Positions 20,994 to 30,509 of a stretch of DNA of 64,000 bases are shown piece after piece (positions within the stretch are counted from its first letter, which is position 1; every line of letters starts with the position of its first letter). The DNA comes from Selaginella moellendorffii. Its lineage: Eukaryota > Streptophyta > Lycopodiopsida > Selaginellales > Selaginellaceae. The DNA lies in contig NW_003314265.1 in assembly GCF_000143415.4 (NCBI RefSeq), forward strand, positions 3,530,443-3,594,442. Direction: 5' to 3'. Position numbers and translations under genes: made by a program. A model generated the notes under the pieces. The model ran no database searches, was not told the DNA's origin, and worked only from the letters and a program-made list of their open reading frames with translations.

Positions 20994-21633
20994 CTCGATC
21001 CAAAAGGTGGCGCCGCCGGTGGTCTCAAAGAAGATGATGTCGAGCAAAGTCTTGGCGATCGACCAGGTGGAGGAGAAGACGCTGCTCGACGGCCTGGCTG
21101 CCGTGTGCCCGCCTCGCGGGGAGAGGAGAGCCGTGTTGTACGTGACGAGCCTGCGGGGCATCAGGAAAACGTTCGAGGACTGCGGCAAGGTGCGCATGAT
21201 CCTCCAGGGGTTCGGGGTGGCCATCGACGAGCGGGACGTGTCCATGCACGCGGAGTTTCGGCAGGAGCTCAAGGAGCTGCTCGTGGAGGTGGCGGAGCGC
21301 AAGAACGCCGCCGCCAAGGGCTCCCCGGCGCCGCCAATGCCGGTTCCCAGGCTGTTTATCGGGGGCCGATACGTTGGAGGCGTGGAGGAGGTGAGCCAGA
21401 TGAACGAGGACGGGCTGATTGGGCGGCTGGTGGAGGGGCTCCCGCGGCAGAGCTCGGTGGCGACGTGCGAGGGGTGCGGCGGCGTGAGGTTCGTGCCGTG
21501 CCTCGAGTGTAGCGGCAGCTGCAAGGTGGTGGTGTTTGGCGGCGGCGTCGGCGACTTCTCGGGCTCGGGCGTGGTGGTCCGCTGCTCGTACTGCAACGAG
21601 AACGGGCTCATCCGCTGCCCGGTGTGCTTGTAG
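20011..21633 (+). CDS. Glutaredoxin-domain protein with C-terminal cysteine-rich zinc-finger-like tail
   Basis: Single-exon gene of 540 codons. The N-terminus MGCSSSK is a strong N-myristoylation context with an adjacent Cys for acylation, suggesting membrane attachment. The first half is low-complexity and includes VIDLWELMKDLTDE, a basic Arg/Ser segment, a polyserine run and nine Gln encoded by CAG. The glutaredoxin-like domain starts at RAVLYVTSLRGIRKTFEDC (about residue 371). It continues through VPRLFIGGRYVGGVEEVSQM, which holds the cis-Pro and GG motifs. The usual N-terminal CxxC redox site is replaced by TSLRG, as in this plant subfamily. The tail has four CxxC pairs (CEGCGG, CLEC, CSYC, CPVC), like a DnaJ-type zinc finger. 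Substrate unknown. Confidence 0.88.
20965..20991 (+). repeat. CAG trinucleotide run coding nine glutamines
   Basis: Nine uninterrupted CAG codons within the glutaredoxin-domain gene; a likely length polymorphism. Confidence 0.9.
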
Positions 21634-22569
21634 TAAGCCCCCGGAGAGCGAGTGACGCGGTCACTTACGCGCTACACCACCACGCGGACAACGCACGACC
21701 GCTTCCAGGGTGATATAATATGGATCCAGGAAGAGATACACAGCTTGGTTGATCATCGGCGATCACGCTAAAACTCTCCTGGAGTCCACGAGAGGCTGGA
21801 TGGATGATCTTGAGCTTGGGGGGCGACGCGCATTTACTCGGTCGTTGGAGAAGGCCAGAGGAAAAGCTTGTGATGTTCGCGAGGCTTCACCAACTTGGAT
21901 TTGGAGGCCGCCAGCCAACAAGTCACAGGGGTTCTTACACGGAAGTTTGGTTTGGATGGGTCAGAGAAGAACAGAAGAAAGAGAAGCTGGAGAGAAGTCA
22001 ATGGGCTCTTTGGACGCACACACGGAGAAAAGCTTGCAAGGGGAGAAATCGGCAAAAAACCAAGTCCATCCAGTTGGTGTGTGGGAGAGAGATATTGGAG
22101 GACTTCTAGGGTGTGGAGAGAATGGAAGATTTGGAAGCGTCAATGGGGACCCCTGTTTGGACACTGATCAAAGAATGCAAGGTTTCAAATAATTGTTGAT
22201 TTTAACCTGTGACTTTGCAAGTGGGCCCTTTTTTTTTTGTCATGTTGGTCTTTGGAGCTAGGCTTTTGGTTGGTTTTGGCTTGTAGTCTGATCCATGCAG
22301 TGTGATGTAAGCCTTGGAATCATCCGAAAGTGTGTGCTTCCACTCGTCACGGGTTATTCCTGGCGGTACTGTTAGTTTCTTTTTTCTCTGTTTTTTTTTT
22401 TTTTTTTGGTCCTCTTTTTTTCTCTTTCAGCCGAGTTCATGCTTTGGTCATTGGGACTGTTGGAGCGAATTGTTGCCGACTCACACACACGTGAAATAGT
22501 TCCAGATCCTCCTTATTCTAGAAGAGGCGATCTATGAAAATACATGAACAAAAGCATGCAGTAGATAGA
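21634..22569. other. Intergenic region, probable long 3' UTR
   Basis: Purine-rich plus-strand sequence with overlapping chance ORFs (21749-22192 and neighbours) that show no family signal. T-homopolymer runs lie near 22230 and 22391-22406. No gene is supported. Confidence 0.5.
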
Positions 22570-23565
22570 TCAAACCTTTCTCTCTTTTCGATTTGCTTTA
22601 GTCCTTTTTCCCGCTTCTTCGTCTTCAGACTCATCTTCATCTTCAGACTCAGATTCATCCACAGGCTCGGGATTTAAATCGATTGGGTCTTCCTCTTTGT
22701 CCTCTACTCCATTGGCCACTTTCTGTCACAGCAGCTCTCCAACAGGAACTAGTGCGAATGTCCTGCATTCATCGGTCCCTACGGCAACCTGGCGGCAAGC
22801 TTCCTCCTGTACTAGTTCGCACATTACAAGCTCGTTTGCAGATCAAGAGTATACAGTGGTGAGAACGCTATTATAATCGCCATCCATGTGACAATTTAGG
22901 TGCGCTGATGCAACGAGAAGATAGGAGTCTGCTGTAGTCAGCCACTCCTGCGTCCACAAGCTTCAGAATAACAAATTTCAAAAAGAGGCCCTTGTGGTAA
23001 TAAAAAGGTTCACTGCTACTTTGCGGGGGACTAGCATTTTTGAGACGGTAGAGAGAACTTGGACGGGTCAGCATCTCGTCCTTCCCACTTCGGCACAGCA
23101 TCACCGACGCAAAGGCCTCGCCAAACACATACACATGTGAGTCTCCAAGCACCACGTTTCGCGCACACCAATCCTATAACCAAAACCAAACCAAACATTT
23201 ACAGCAACAGCAGTAATCCATCTGACAAGAACATACCCAGCAATCTGATGTTCCTACCAGAGCCCGCAGCTCTTCATTCATCCTGCAAAAGAACCACCGT
23301 TGTTTTGAAAAAGTACAATGCACATATTCTTACTTTGTGAATGCGAGCTCAGTACCGAACGTTGACAGCTCCAGAGAATGTGATCCATGAGTCGAGATCG
23401 GCGAAGTTCGAGATGTACAGAATAGAAATATCTGTTACGCTCGGATAAGCTACGTGGAAAATTAACACAACTCGGTCCTGCACTCCCCCTATCTCCGGCA
23501 AGCACACGACATACAGTCGCATCCGACTATCACTGCCTCCATTGCCTTGTATAGCCCTAAAACAA
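22570..23565 (-). CDS. Unrecognised gene with acidic/basic C-terminus, exon structure partial
   Basis: Several minus-strand exons join by GT/AG rules. One, preceded by tgttttag near 23560, encodes SDSRMRLYVVCLPEIGGVQD and VVLIFHVAYPSVTDISILYI, ending SGAVNVR at a GT donor near 23355. The next gives DEELRALVGTSDCW. Another begins DWCARNVVLGDSHVYVFGEA and runs on to a TAA at 22871, unless it splices out earlier. A further exon (about 22570-22725) after tgtgacag encodes a charged tail, DPIDLNPEPVDESESEDEDE, then a basic KRTKANRKERK ending at 22570. The 5' exon is not identified (MGLKVILPRIS just upstream is possible). I do not recognise the family. The link between the body and the acidic tail is an inference. 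Confidence 0.45.
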
Positions 23566-23924
23566 GGAGATGCGCGGCAGAATTACTTTTAGCCCCATTT
23601 TTTTGTGTTGCCACCAGCCAGTGAAGCTCAGCGCTATATGAAATAAGACGGAAACTTTATTTATGTCCTCGAAGGACGAAGGGTCCGCTGCTTTCCATTC
23701 GGCAGCTTTGACTCAATTCTTGCAAGCTTTGCATCTTCGTATTTGTAAGAAGATGATCTTACACGTCACGCATTCAAGGTGTCCATCACCATGTTCCCAA
23801 TATGTTGCTGCAATTTGTGACTGGACGGTGAAGGAAGCAAGCAAAGTCGACAAATGTTCCAGGACTTGCGTACTTCAGAAAATTATTGACGAGCTTCTTG
23901 AAGACGGTTGATCTGGAACGAATG

Positions 23925-24037
23925 CTAGTCGAGCAAAGACGGTACTCAATGACGTAGGAGAAGTGCATAAGATTTTCTCCGACCTTGCTGTTTTGGTGAG
24001 AGAGCAAGCCAAGGATTTATTGCCAAGACTTTCGTGA
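23925..24037 (+). pseudogene. Relic of a SYP2-type syntaxin (Qa-SNARE)
   Basis: The frame TVLNDVGEVHKIFSDLAVLV followed by REQAKDLL resembles the start of the SNARE helix of plant SYP2 syntaxins, which as I recall reads close to GEVNEIFKDLAVLVHDQG. It stops at 24037 before the rest of the helix and the membrane anchor. No flanking syntaxin exons were found. A separate ORF just upstream (23663-23911) has no clear relation. Short match, so tentative. Confidence 0.4.
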
Positions 24038-25072
24038 AATTAAAGCCCTTGTTGTTTTATTGCTGTATACGAGGAAAGCCAAACGTCTGGAACACCTCTT
24101 TGAGCTCTGACCTTTCCCTCTTCCTCTTTGGCGTATAAGCCTTATATGAACTAGAATTACGTATTTGGAGAGTAGCACAGGAGTACACAGGTCGAGCACG
24201 AACTTACGCCGGACAAGGTGTGGTTCTCTATTTCATCGGGGACCTGATGAACACGGACTTTAGGCGTCCAGTGCTGAGGTGAGCATATTGTTCTCTCCCC
24301 AATGTCGTTATGCTCTCGCCTTGCAGATTTCTGGATTTCCTCCACGGCACACAGAGTGGAGGGGCTTTTACTCAGCGTCATGGCCGAATGGTGGTTGCAG
24401 GGGCATCAGGAGCTCCGAGACCCTCCTCCGTCGGCTGCCACTTTGGCTAGTAGTTCGCAATCTGTACCCTTCGGCATTCCTGTCCACCATCTTGCCTCAA
24501 TTGCAAGTGTCTTGTGGGAATCTTGCAAGCCGCCACATTACTCTTGTACGGCCGAGGAGGAAGAGGACGGGTACTTCACAGCTAAGGAGGCCTTCATGCA
24601 CTCTGAGGACGAGCCCCCCAAGCAGCTTCCTATTCCGCCGTAGATTGTATCGGGCCTCCATGATGATAGAATGCTGGAAACCTCATGGACGCACCGTCCT
24701 AGAGCTGCTGGCTCCTGGAAGAGTGTCTGATGCCGCCCCCAGCCATGCAAAGCTTCCACAGCAACCGCATAGTCCGCTCGATATGTGTGCAATCTGGCAT
24801 CTAAAAGCGCATTCAGGTGAGCGGATTCGTGAGCGTATGCCTTGCAGTGCTATAGCAATCTACTAGTTGTAATTTATTTGAACTTACAGTTTAATTTTCT
24901 TCCCAAAATAGTTGCTATTCTTTAATAGCAATTATGGAGCCCGAAATAGAATCAATAGATCAGAGTGACCCTAAGCTCCAATAAGCTTTGGCAATGGCGT
25001 GCAAGTTTTTCCCGCGGTGATTCTCCACCTTCTCACTTGCGCAAGGAAGAAATTTGCATTGACGAATCTCTA
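24038..25072. other. Intergenic region with an unassigned ORF
   Basis: Holds a plus-strand ORF at 24302-24643 (113 codons, ending EEEEDGYFTAKEAFMHSEDE and PPKQLPIPP) that overlaps other ORFs on both strands. Its acidic end looks protein-like, but no family, start context or splice support could be established. Otherwise nothing is seen. Confidence 0.35.
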
Positions 25073-25696
25073 CTACACGAGAAGCACCAGGATCATTGAC
25101 AGATTACTCTCGTAGCTTAATTTCGAGGGTGTGCCCTCGATGATCCAGCCACCTTCGTCCCATCCAACCAACGCAACACAAGACCCTCCTGAATGAGCAA
25201 TGAGCCCGAGATTGTTTTCCAGGAAACCTATGGTGGTTGCCACGCTGGGCTCTGGAACAAACACGAATCCTCGGATCTTCTCCACAACCGCACTGCTCGC
25301 GCAGGCCTTGGCAAGCTTTTCTTTATCCAGAACCAGCAAGCACCTGTCCTGGATCTTGGACATTCCCCGCCATTTAGCCTTCACCCTCGCCCACAAGCCC
25401 TCGAACTTTCCGGCCTTGGCGAGGAATCCATCCAGGCCCGCGAGCTGCCCGCTGGAATTCGAGATGCAGCTCAAGCAAGCGGCTTCGAGGCAGCAGGAGC
25501 TCCCCTGCTGCTCGCGGCCGCCAAATCGCGACGCGTCACAGCACTTGATTGACAAGGAATTACGAAGATCATCGCACTGCTGCAGTGGAATCCGCTTGGC
25601 CGTGCAGTAGGAGACGAATCGCGAGCAGCACCATGGATTAGCGAAGTGCTCCGGCCAATCTTCTTCACGCAGCCTCAATCCAAGTCCCCTCTTCAT
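25073..25696 (-). CDS. Hypothetical cysteine-rich protein, 207 residues
   Basis: Single open frame MKRGLGLRLREEDWPEHFAN to a stop at 25073. The N-terminal half is rich in Cys (NPWCCSRFVSYC, SIKCCDASRF, GSSCCLEAACLSCISNSSG). The C-terminal half is more regular, with alternating hydrophobic stretches such as GFVFVPEPSVATTIGFLENN and GGSCVALVGWDEGGWIIEG. No signal peptide or membrane span is clear. I do not recognise the family. Length, codon regularity and absence of repeats favour a real, possibly lineage-restricted gene. It lies tail-near-head beside the TEX47-like gene (66 bp gap), on the same strand. Confidence 0.55.
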   Translation of the reverse strand: MKRGLGLRLREEDWPEHFANPWCCSRFVSYCTAKRIPLQQCDDLRNSLSIKCCDASRFGGREQQGSSCCLEAACLSCISNSSGQLAGLDGFLAKAGKFEGLWARVKAKWRGMSKIQDRCLLVLDKEKLAKACASSAVVEKIRGFVFVPEPSVATTIGFLENNLGLIAHSGGSCVALVGWDEGGWIIEGTPSKLSYESNLSMILVLLV

Positions 25697-25762
25697 CCAT
25701 CATCAAAGAGGGTTTAGGGCTTACGTACAACAGACCAGGCCGTACGATTACTTCGGCCAAAC

Positions 25763-26887
25763 TTAGTGCAGTTTGTACGGTAGCTGGGGTTTGGGCCAGA
25801 CGAGATCCGCGTCGTACATTATCGTGGCTTGCCGTTTGTCAAACAGCTCTAGAACTTCTTTGAGCTTCGGCACGTCCTCACACAATATAACTATTCACCA
25901 GAAAAAACGCTTGAAGCAAACAAGAGATTTTTGGTTTTCACTACCCACTTCCATAGATGATTCCAGCGTCGTCGGGAAGAAGTTCTTCAGCTGCGGTTCT
26001 TATGGACTCGAGAGCCACCGTTTGTTGCTCCTGGTACAGCAGCAAAGTTCTTTCGAAATCTGGGACTGAGATAAAATATCAATCTTCTTACCCTGTCCAT
26101 TTCAGAGAGCTGTTTCCCCCATTTGAGCATGTTGATGTTAAACTCCGACATCTGAAAAACAAAGTACTAAATCGCCTCCAAAAAATAGGAAAGGAATGCA
26201 AAAATCTTACAGCGTTGACGAGCGTGTTTCGTGGATGAGCTTCGTAAGGTCCCAGATTGGCTGAGATGATGAAGCCGTTCATCCAGCCCATGAAAAGTCT
26301 ATAGGGAACCTGAGAGCAATCTCACTGTCAGCGTCCCAAAAAACACAAGTAAAAACGATAAGAACTGACGTCTTCGGTAAATGAAAACACTGAAACCGAG
26401 TCTATGTATCTGGTATCTGAATCCAGAACCTTCAAAATCTCAATCAAGACTGGAGTCTCCGCCTGAAAGGGCAATGTTCTATCAGTAAAAAGCCAACAAA
26501 CGAGCAAACCTCGACCAAATGTAGGCAGCATGTTGGATAAATGAGGAGAAAGCCCGAGACTCTTTCAATGTGTTCAGCAGCTTGTTCTAAAACCTCCTTG
26601 TGATATTCTACACGAAAGTAACAACAAAACGTGAGTAAGAAACAGAGATCGTTTGAATTTTATACCTGTGAGTCGCTCCTTGTCATTCTCCTTTGAAACA
26701 TTCCTCGCAGCGTACATCATCCTGCTTACAGTGGTTTTCTACAAAACAAGAAGAAAGAAAAGACGAGAGAGAGATTTTTGACTCTCGATTGCGAATGAGT
26801 ACTTGATTACCTTGGCTGTTATCGGGAGATCTTCCAGCAAAACCTCCAAGAGATTGGAACGAGTCATATGCATCACGTATTCGTCCA
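25763..26887 (-). CDS. TEX47-like protein (BLUF-like fold, flagella-linked family), eight or so short exons
   Basis: Exons join from ATG 26887: MDEYVMHMTRSNLLEVLLED, then KTTVSRMMYAARNVSKEN, then EYHKEVLEQAAEHIERVSGF. The core is LLIYPTCCLHLVEAETPVLI, then YIDSVSVFSFTEDVPYRLFM, and GWMNGFIISANLGPYEAHPR. Next come MSEFNINMLKWGKQLSEMDR and LLLYQEQQTVALESIRTAAE. The last exon reads EDVPKLKEVLELFDKRQATI and ends PKPQLPYKLH at 25763. The (L)LLIYP...H(L/V)(L/V)E signature and overall order match, from memory, the testis-expressed TEX47 family present in flagellated eukaryotes. One exon junction near 26070-26090 needs checking, because the simplest GT/AG choice shifts frame. A non-coding 5' exon upstream is likely. 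The cellular role is inferred only. Confidence 0.6.
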
Positions 26888-27525
26888 TGGTGGTTCTTTC
26901 TTTTTTCCTCGCTCCCTTCCAATGTCAGCTGAAAAAGTGAGCAAATGAGCGCGAAAGAAAAAGTCATTTGTTAGTTAGGGCTTAGGCGCACTTTGAAATC
27001 TTCGCCTACGGAGTACTGCAAACGAGCCTGATCAAGCGTCGATCGATCGAGAAGGAAATTTCCTATCCCCTGGGAGGGCGGAAGTCCGATCCAGATTTCG
27101 AGGACGACTCATCGCGATGGCTGCGCGATGGGGGAGGAGGAGGAGGAGGAGGGAGCGGATGACGAGCAGCAAAACAGATGATTCTAAAGGCGCCATTCGC
27201 AATCTTTGTGCGCTTCGATCGATCTTACTGTTCTTGGGAAGAATGTTCTTAGTATATGCCGACATAGATTAATTTATCTATAAACATGTTTACCATTCTA
27301 AAGCAAGTTGCTAAAGTTGTTTCACCAAAACAATATAAAAAATTATGTAAGTCATGGGGAGTTTACAAGATCACGCTACTTCACGCAATTTTCCGGGAAA
27401 AAAGGTGGGAGAATCAAGCATGTTGTGCCAGATACGATTATCAAAGATCATCGTCAGTAGTATAAAAACTCAACCAATGCAAACTTAACATCCCATCTCC
27501 TCCTTCACAAATATATCAGTTTCTC
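26888..27525. other. Divergent upstream region of the TEX47-like and peroxidase genes
   Basis: About 640 bp. A (GGA)n purine tract lies at 27131-27155. A TATAAAAAC box at 27461-27469, 57 bp before the peroxidase ATG, is a plausible TATA element for that gene. No coding frame is supported. Confidence 0.5.
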
Positions 27526-28620
27526 ATGGCCTGTAAACTTCTCTTCCTTGCATTCCTAGCTTTAAGCCTAGGTGATTGTGCACTGGGAGCTCTCAGCTCC
27601 TCGTTCTACGCCACCTCATGCCCGAATCTCACCAACATCGTGCATGCCGCAGTGCAGCAGGTCGTTGCGTCCGAACCCAGAATGTGTGCTTCGCTAATCC
27701 GCCTCTTCTTCCACGATTGTCATGTGAACGTAAGCTCGAACATCGCATTTTCCTTCTTTTAAATGATATAAACTCTGGAATTCAATGGATCATATGCAGG
27801 GCTGCGATGCGTCGATTCTCTTGGCCGGAGCGAGCCTCGAGCAGAACGCGTTCCCGAACATAAACTCGGTGCGAGGATACGACGTTGTCAACAACATCAA
27901 GGCTCTCATCGAGGCCCAGTGCCCCGGGAAGGTGTCTTGCGCGGACGAGCTCGTCTTGATCGCCCAACAATGCGTCACCGCAGTGCGTATATCAACAATG
28001 ATATATCCCATGATCATTTACTAATTGATTTTCCATGCTACGTGCAGCTTGGAGGCCCATCCTGGAGCGTCCTCTTCGGACGAAGGGACAGCCTAAACGC
28101 GAGCCAGTCGGCAGCGAACACAAACCTCCCACCTCCCACCTTCAACGTCTCGGCGCTCATCGCAAACTTCAAGGCCCACGGCCTGTCGCTCCAGGACATG
28201 GTCGCCCTCTCTGGAGCCCACACCGTCGGGAAATCCCACTGCTCCAGCTTCAAGCCCCGCCTCTACGGCCCCTTCCAGGCCCCGGACGCCATGAATCCCA
28301 CCTTCAACACTTCGCTGCAGGGCCAGTGCCCCAACGTGAGCTCCAGCGACAACAATCTCGTGGATCTGGACCAGCTCACGCCGGTGGTGTTCGACAACAA
28401 GTATTTCGTGGATCTCTTGAACGGCACCGGGGTGCTCTTCTCGGACGAGACGCTCGCCATCGGTGGCAACTCCACTGCCGAGTCGCTGGTGTGGACTTAT
28501 GCATCCAACCAGACGCGCTTCTTCCTGGATTTCGTGACTGGGATGATCAACATGGGGAACGAGAGCCCGCTCCAAGCTCCGAATGGACAGATCCGGCTCA
28601 ATTGCTCCCGGGTCAATTGA
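27526..28620 (+). CDS. Class III secretory peroxidase, three exons
   Basis: Heme peroxidase of the apoplast that uses H2O2 to oxidise phenolics. Exons 27526-27729, 27800-27982 and 28048-28620 join in phase to 323 residues. A signal peptide ([20 protein letters not shown]) precedes the mature [12 protein letters not shown]. Distal heme residues are present in [20 protein letters not shown] (Arg, Phe, His and the Ca-binding Asp). The Pro-containing [13 protein letters not shown], the proximal His in [12 protein letters not shown] and the second Ca site FDNKYF are intact. The eight disulfide cysteines can be placed. The helix after SCAD is unusual: [12 protein letters not shown] replaces the common ILALAARDSV and adds an extra Cys. 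Ends LNCSRVN. Confidence 0.96.
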
Positions 28621-29388
28621 TGGCGAATAGTCCCTCTAAGAAGCTGGCCTCTGGCTGAGGTCTCTTTCCAAAGCACTAGTGTGTTTTCTGGAATGAAATG
28701 GATTTGGTTTTTGTTTTTGTTTTAGCTAGCTGCAGCAAGAATCTTCAACGAAATGCCCGAGTGCAATTATTTCCGGCACTCAGGCAACCAACTTAAATAT
28801 GGATCAAAACCAAGCTTCTAAGAGTCATTGATCTGATATCTTTCGTAATGGGATCATATTTCCAAGGTCCACCTACTCAAAAGAATCCTCGTGCATGGAT
28901 GAAGCTTCTTGACAAGTTCCAGCACATGATCTGCAATATTACATGAGTGTGCTGCTGTTTGTGTTCTCGCTGTGCCTTGGACAGACACTGGCACGAACTT
29001 TTATAGTGCCGCGCGCCCAAATCCGGTTGGAAGCGAGGCACATATGTGTCCGCCTCTCCTTTTCACGACTTCCACGTTAACGTAAAAGCTTAAGCTTCGT
29101 TCTGAAGTCTAGCGTGCTTTGAAATGAGCAATGTTATTAAATCTATCGGTCTCATGCGCTGCCAGACTTGTAAACAGCGATGGTTGCTCAAAACACACAG
29201 AGCAGACACGTCCGGTATTTTTCCCGGATGATCTCTCTTTCTCGATTGAATCGACTCAATTCAAGTTCATAGCATGGTATAAGGTGCATGAATGAATGAA
29301 TGAATGTAACCAAAACTATGGAGGAAGTGATATCTATGATTAAAACGCTGCGAAAAATCAAATTGCCCCCTTTCGAAGTTAACCGCGA
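28621..29388. other. Intergenic region after the peroxidase
   Basis: Contains a GAAT tetranucleotide run near 29288-29305 and no supported gene. The peroxidase relic begins just after. Confidence 0.5.
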
Positions 29389-29485
29389 GCCAAGTCCACA
29401 TAGCCTCCCACCCGGCTTCTTCAACGTCTCCGTTTTCATAGCAAACTTCCGGAGTCCGCGCAAGGGGGTGCAAGGCCTCGTAAAT
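29389..29485 (+). pseudogene. Relic of a class III peroxidase
   Basis: The frame SLPPGFFNVSVFIANFRSPR aligns with [20 protein letters not shown] of the intact peroxidase 1.3 kb upstream, and the DNA is visibly similar across CTTCAACGTCTC and GCAAACTTC. Flanking peroxidase sequence is lost or scrambled. It is likely a remnant of a tandem duplicate. Confidence 0.65.
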
Positions 29486-29594
29486 TGTCTTACTTTGCAT
29501 ATTCGCTGTCGACGGTGGAGATTGGCCGTGAAGTTCGCAACTACCAGAGTCGCTAGAACCAGTTGAAGTATAACAAGGAAAAAAAAAACGAAGA

Positions 29595-30380
29595 ATGGTG
29601 AGAGTGGCGGCCGCTATTTGGGGGTACCTCGAGGGACTGGCGTTGCACAGGCTTTTCGTGCTTGGATTCTGCCGGTGAGAGCGAGAGTTGAAACTGATGG
29701 TCGCGGCTTTGTTCGTTCTAAGACCTGGAATGCAGAAAAAGGAGATGCATTAGATCCGAGCAAAGCATGTCAGTGCTGGACGGACTCGGGCCTATCGATC
29801 TCATACTCGACGACCAGCGCTTTACCTGCTTGGAAGGCTTGTGGACATCAGGTCGCTCGGTCTCTCCCGCCTCGTTGCTTCTTCTTCGTGGTGATGGTTT
29901 GGAGGGTGCACAGGACTTGGAGTCCCCCGCTTCGGCGGAGGCATGCAAGCGGAGATTGCCGAGCTTCGCCAGGACAGACGGAGGCTGGTGAGGTTATTCG
30001 TTTCCTGCCTGAGACACAAAGACACAGGCGTAAGTAAGAGACGTGATTGCAGAGAAAAGAGCTAGAGAAGTACGCAAGGAGGTCGCAAGAAATGAACGAG
30101 CTGAGAGAGAGGCTCAACTTGCTCGACTTGAAGTACCAGTTGCTGCTTGACATGGTATGATGGAAAGAGCTTCCTAAGGAAGAAAAAAAGAAGTAATTCT
30201 TGCCTGCCTTGTTCCTCGCAGTGGACTAGTCGGACTGATGGACAGCAGTCGCCTCCTCCATCTGAATCGGAGCCACCTCCTCCAGCGCCACCACCTTCAA
30301 CCGTGCACAACGTTACAACAACGGTGACCGAACAAACAACCACTGTCCAACAATTACAAGCAAACCTCTCTTCGACTTGA
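29595..30380 (+). CDS. Unrecognised small coiled-coil protein with Pro- and Thr-rich tail, five exons
   Basis: Five exons join with every phase matching: 29595-29674, 29736-29851, 29914-29987, 30053-30154 and 30222-30380, giving about 176 residues. The N-terminus MVRVAAAIWGYLEGLALHRL is hydrophobic/amphipathic, then a basic KRRCIRSEQS and DLILDDQRFTCLEGLW. The middle is a strong coiled coil (MQAEIAELRQDRRRLRKELE, then SQEMNELRERLNLLDLKYQL). The last exon is proline-rich (QQSPPPSESEPPPPAPPPST) and ends with a Thr/Val/Gln-rich tail, VTEQTTTVQQLQANL. I know no family with this layout. The consistent splice phases over four introns are the main evidence that it is real. Confidence 0.7.
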
Positions 30381-30509
30381 AAAGAGCTGGAAATCATCTG
30401 CTAGAAAAACAAAATGCAAATCAGAAAGAAGCTCACTGTGCTGTACAGTTGACTAAATGAAGAACAAAACAAAACAAAACAAAAAAAAAAAGCGCAAAGC
30501 GTTCGACCA

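Noticed and set aside
21749-22192. Overlapping plus-strand ORFs after the glutaredoxin-domain gene.
   Set aside because: No family resemblance, overlapping alternatives in other frames, and a position suiting a 3' UTR.
22700-22740. Possible selenocysteine or programmed readthrough at an in-frame TGA.
   Set aside because: Land plants lack selenocysteine insertion, and a plausible splice acceptor lies exactly at the TGA.
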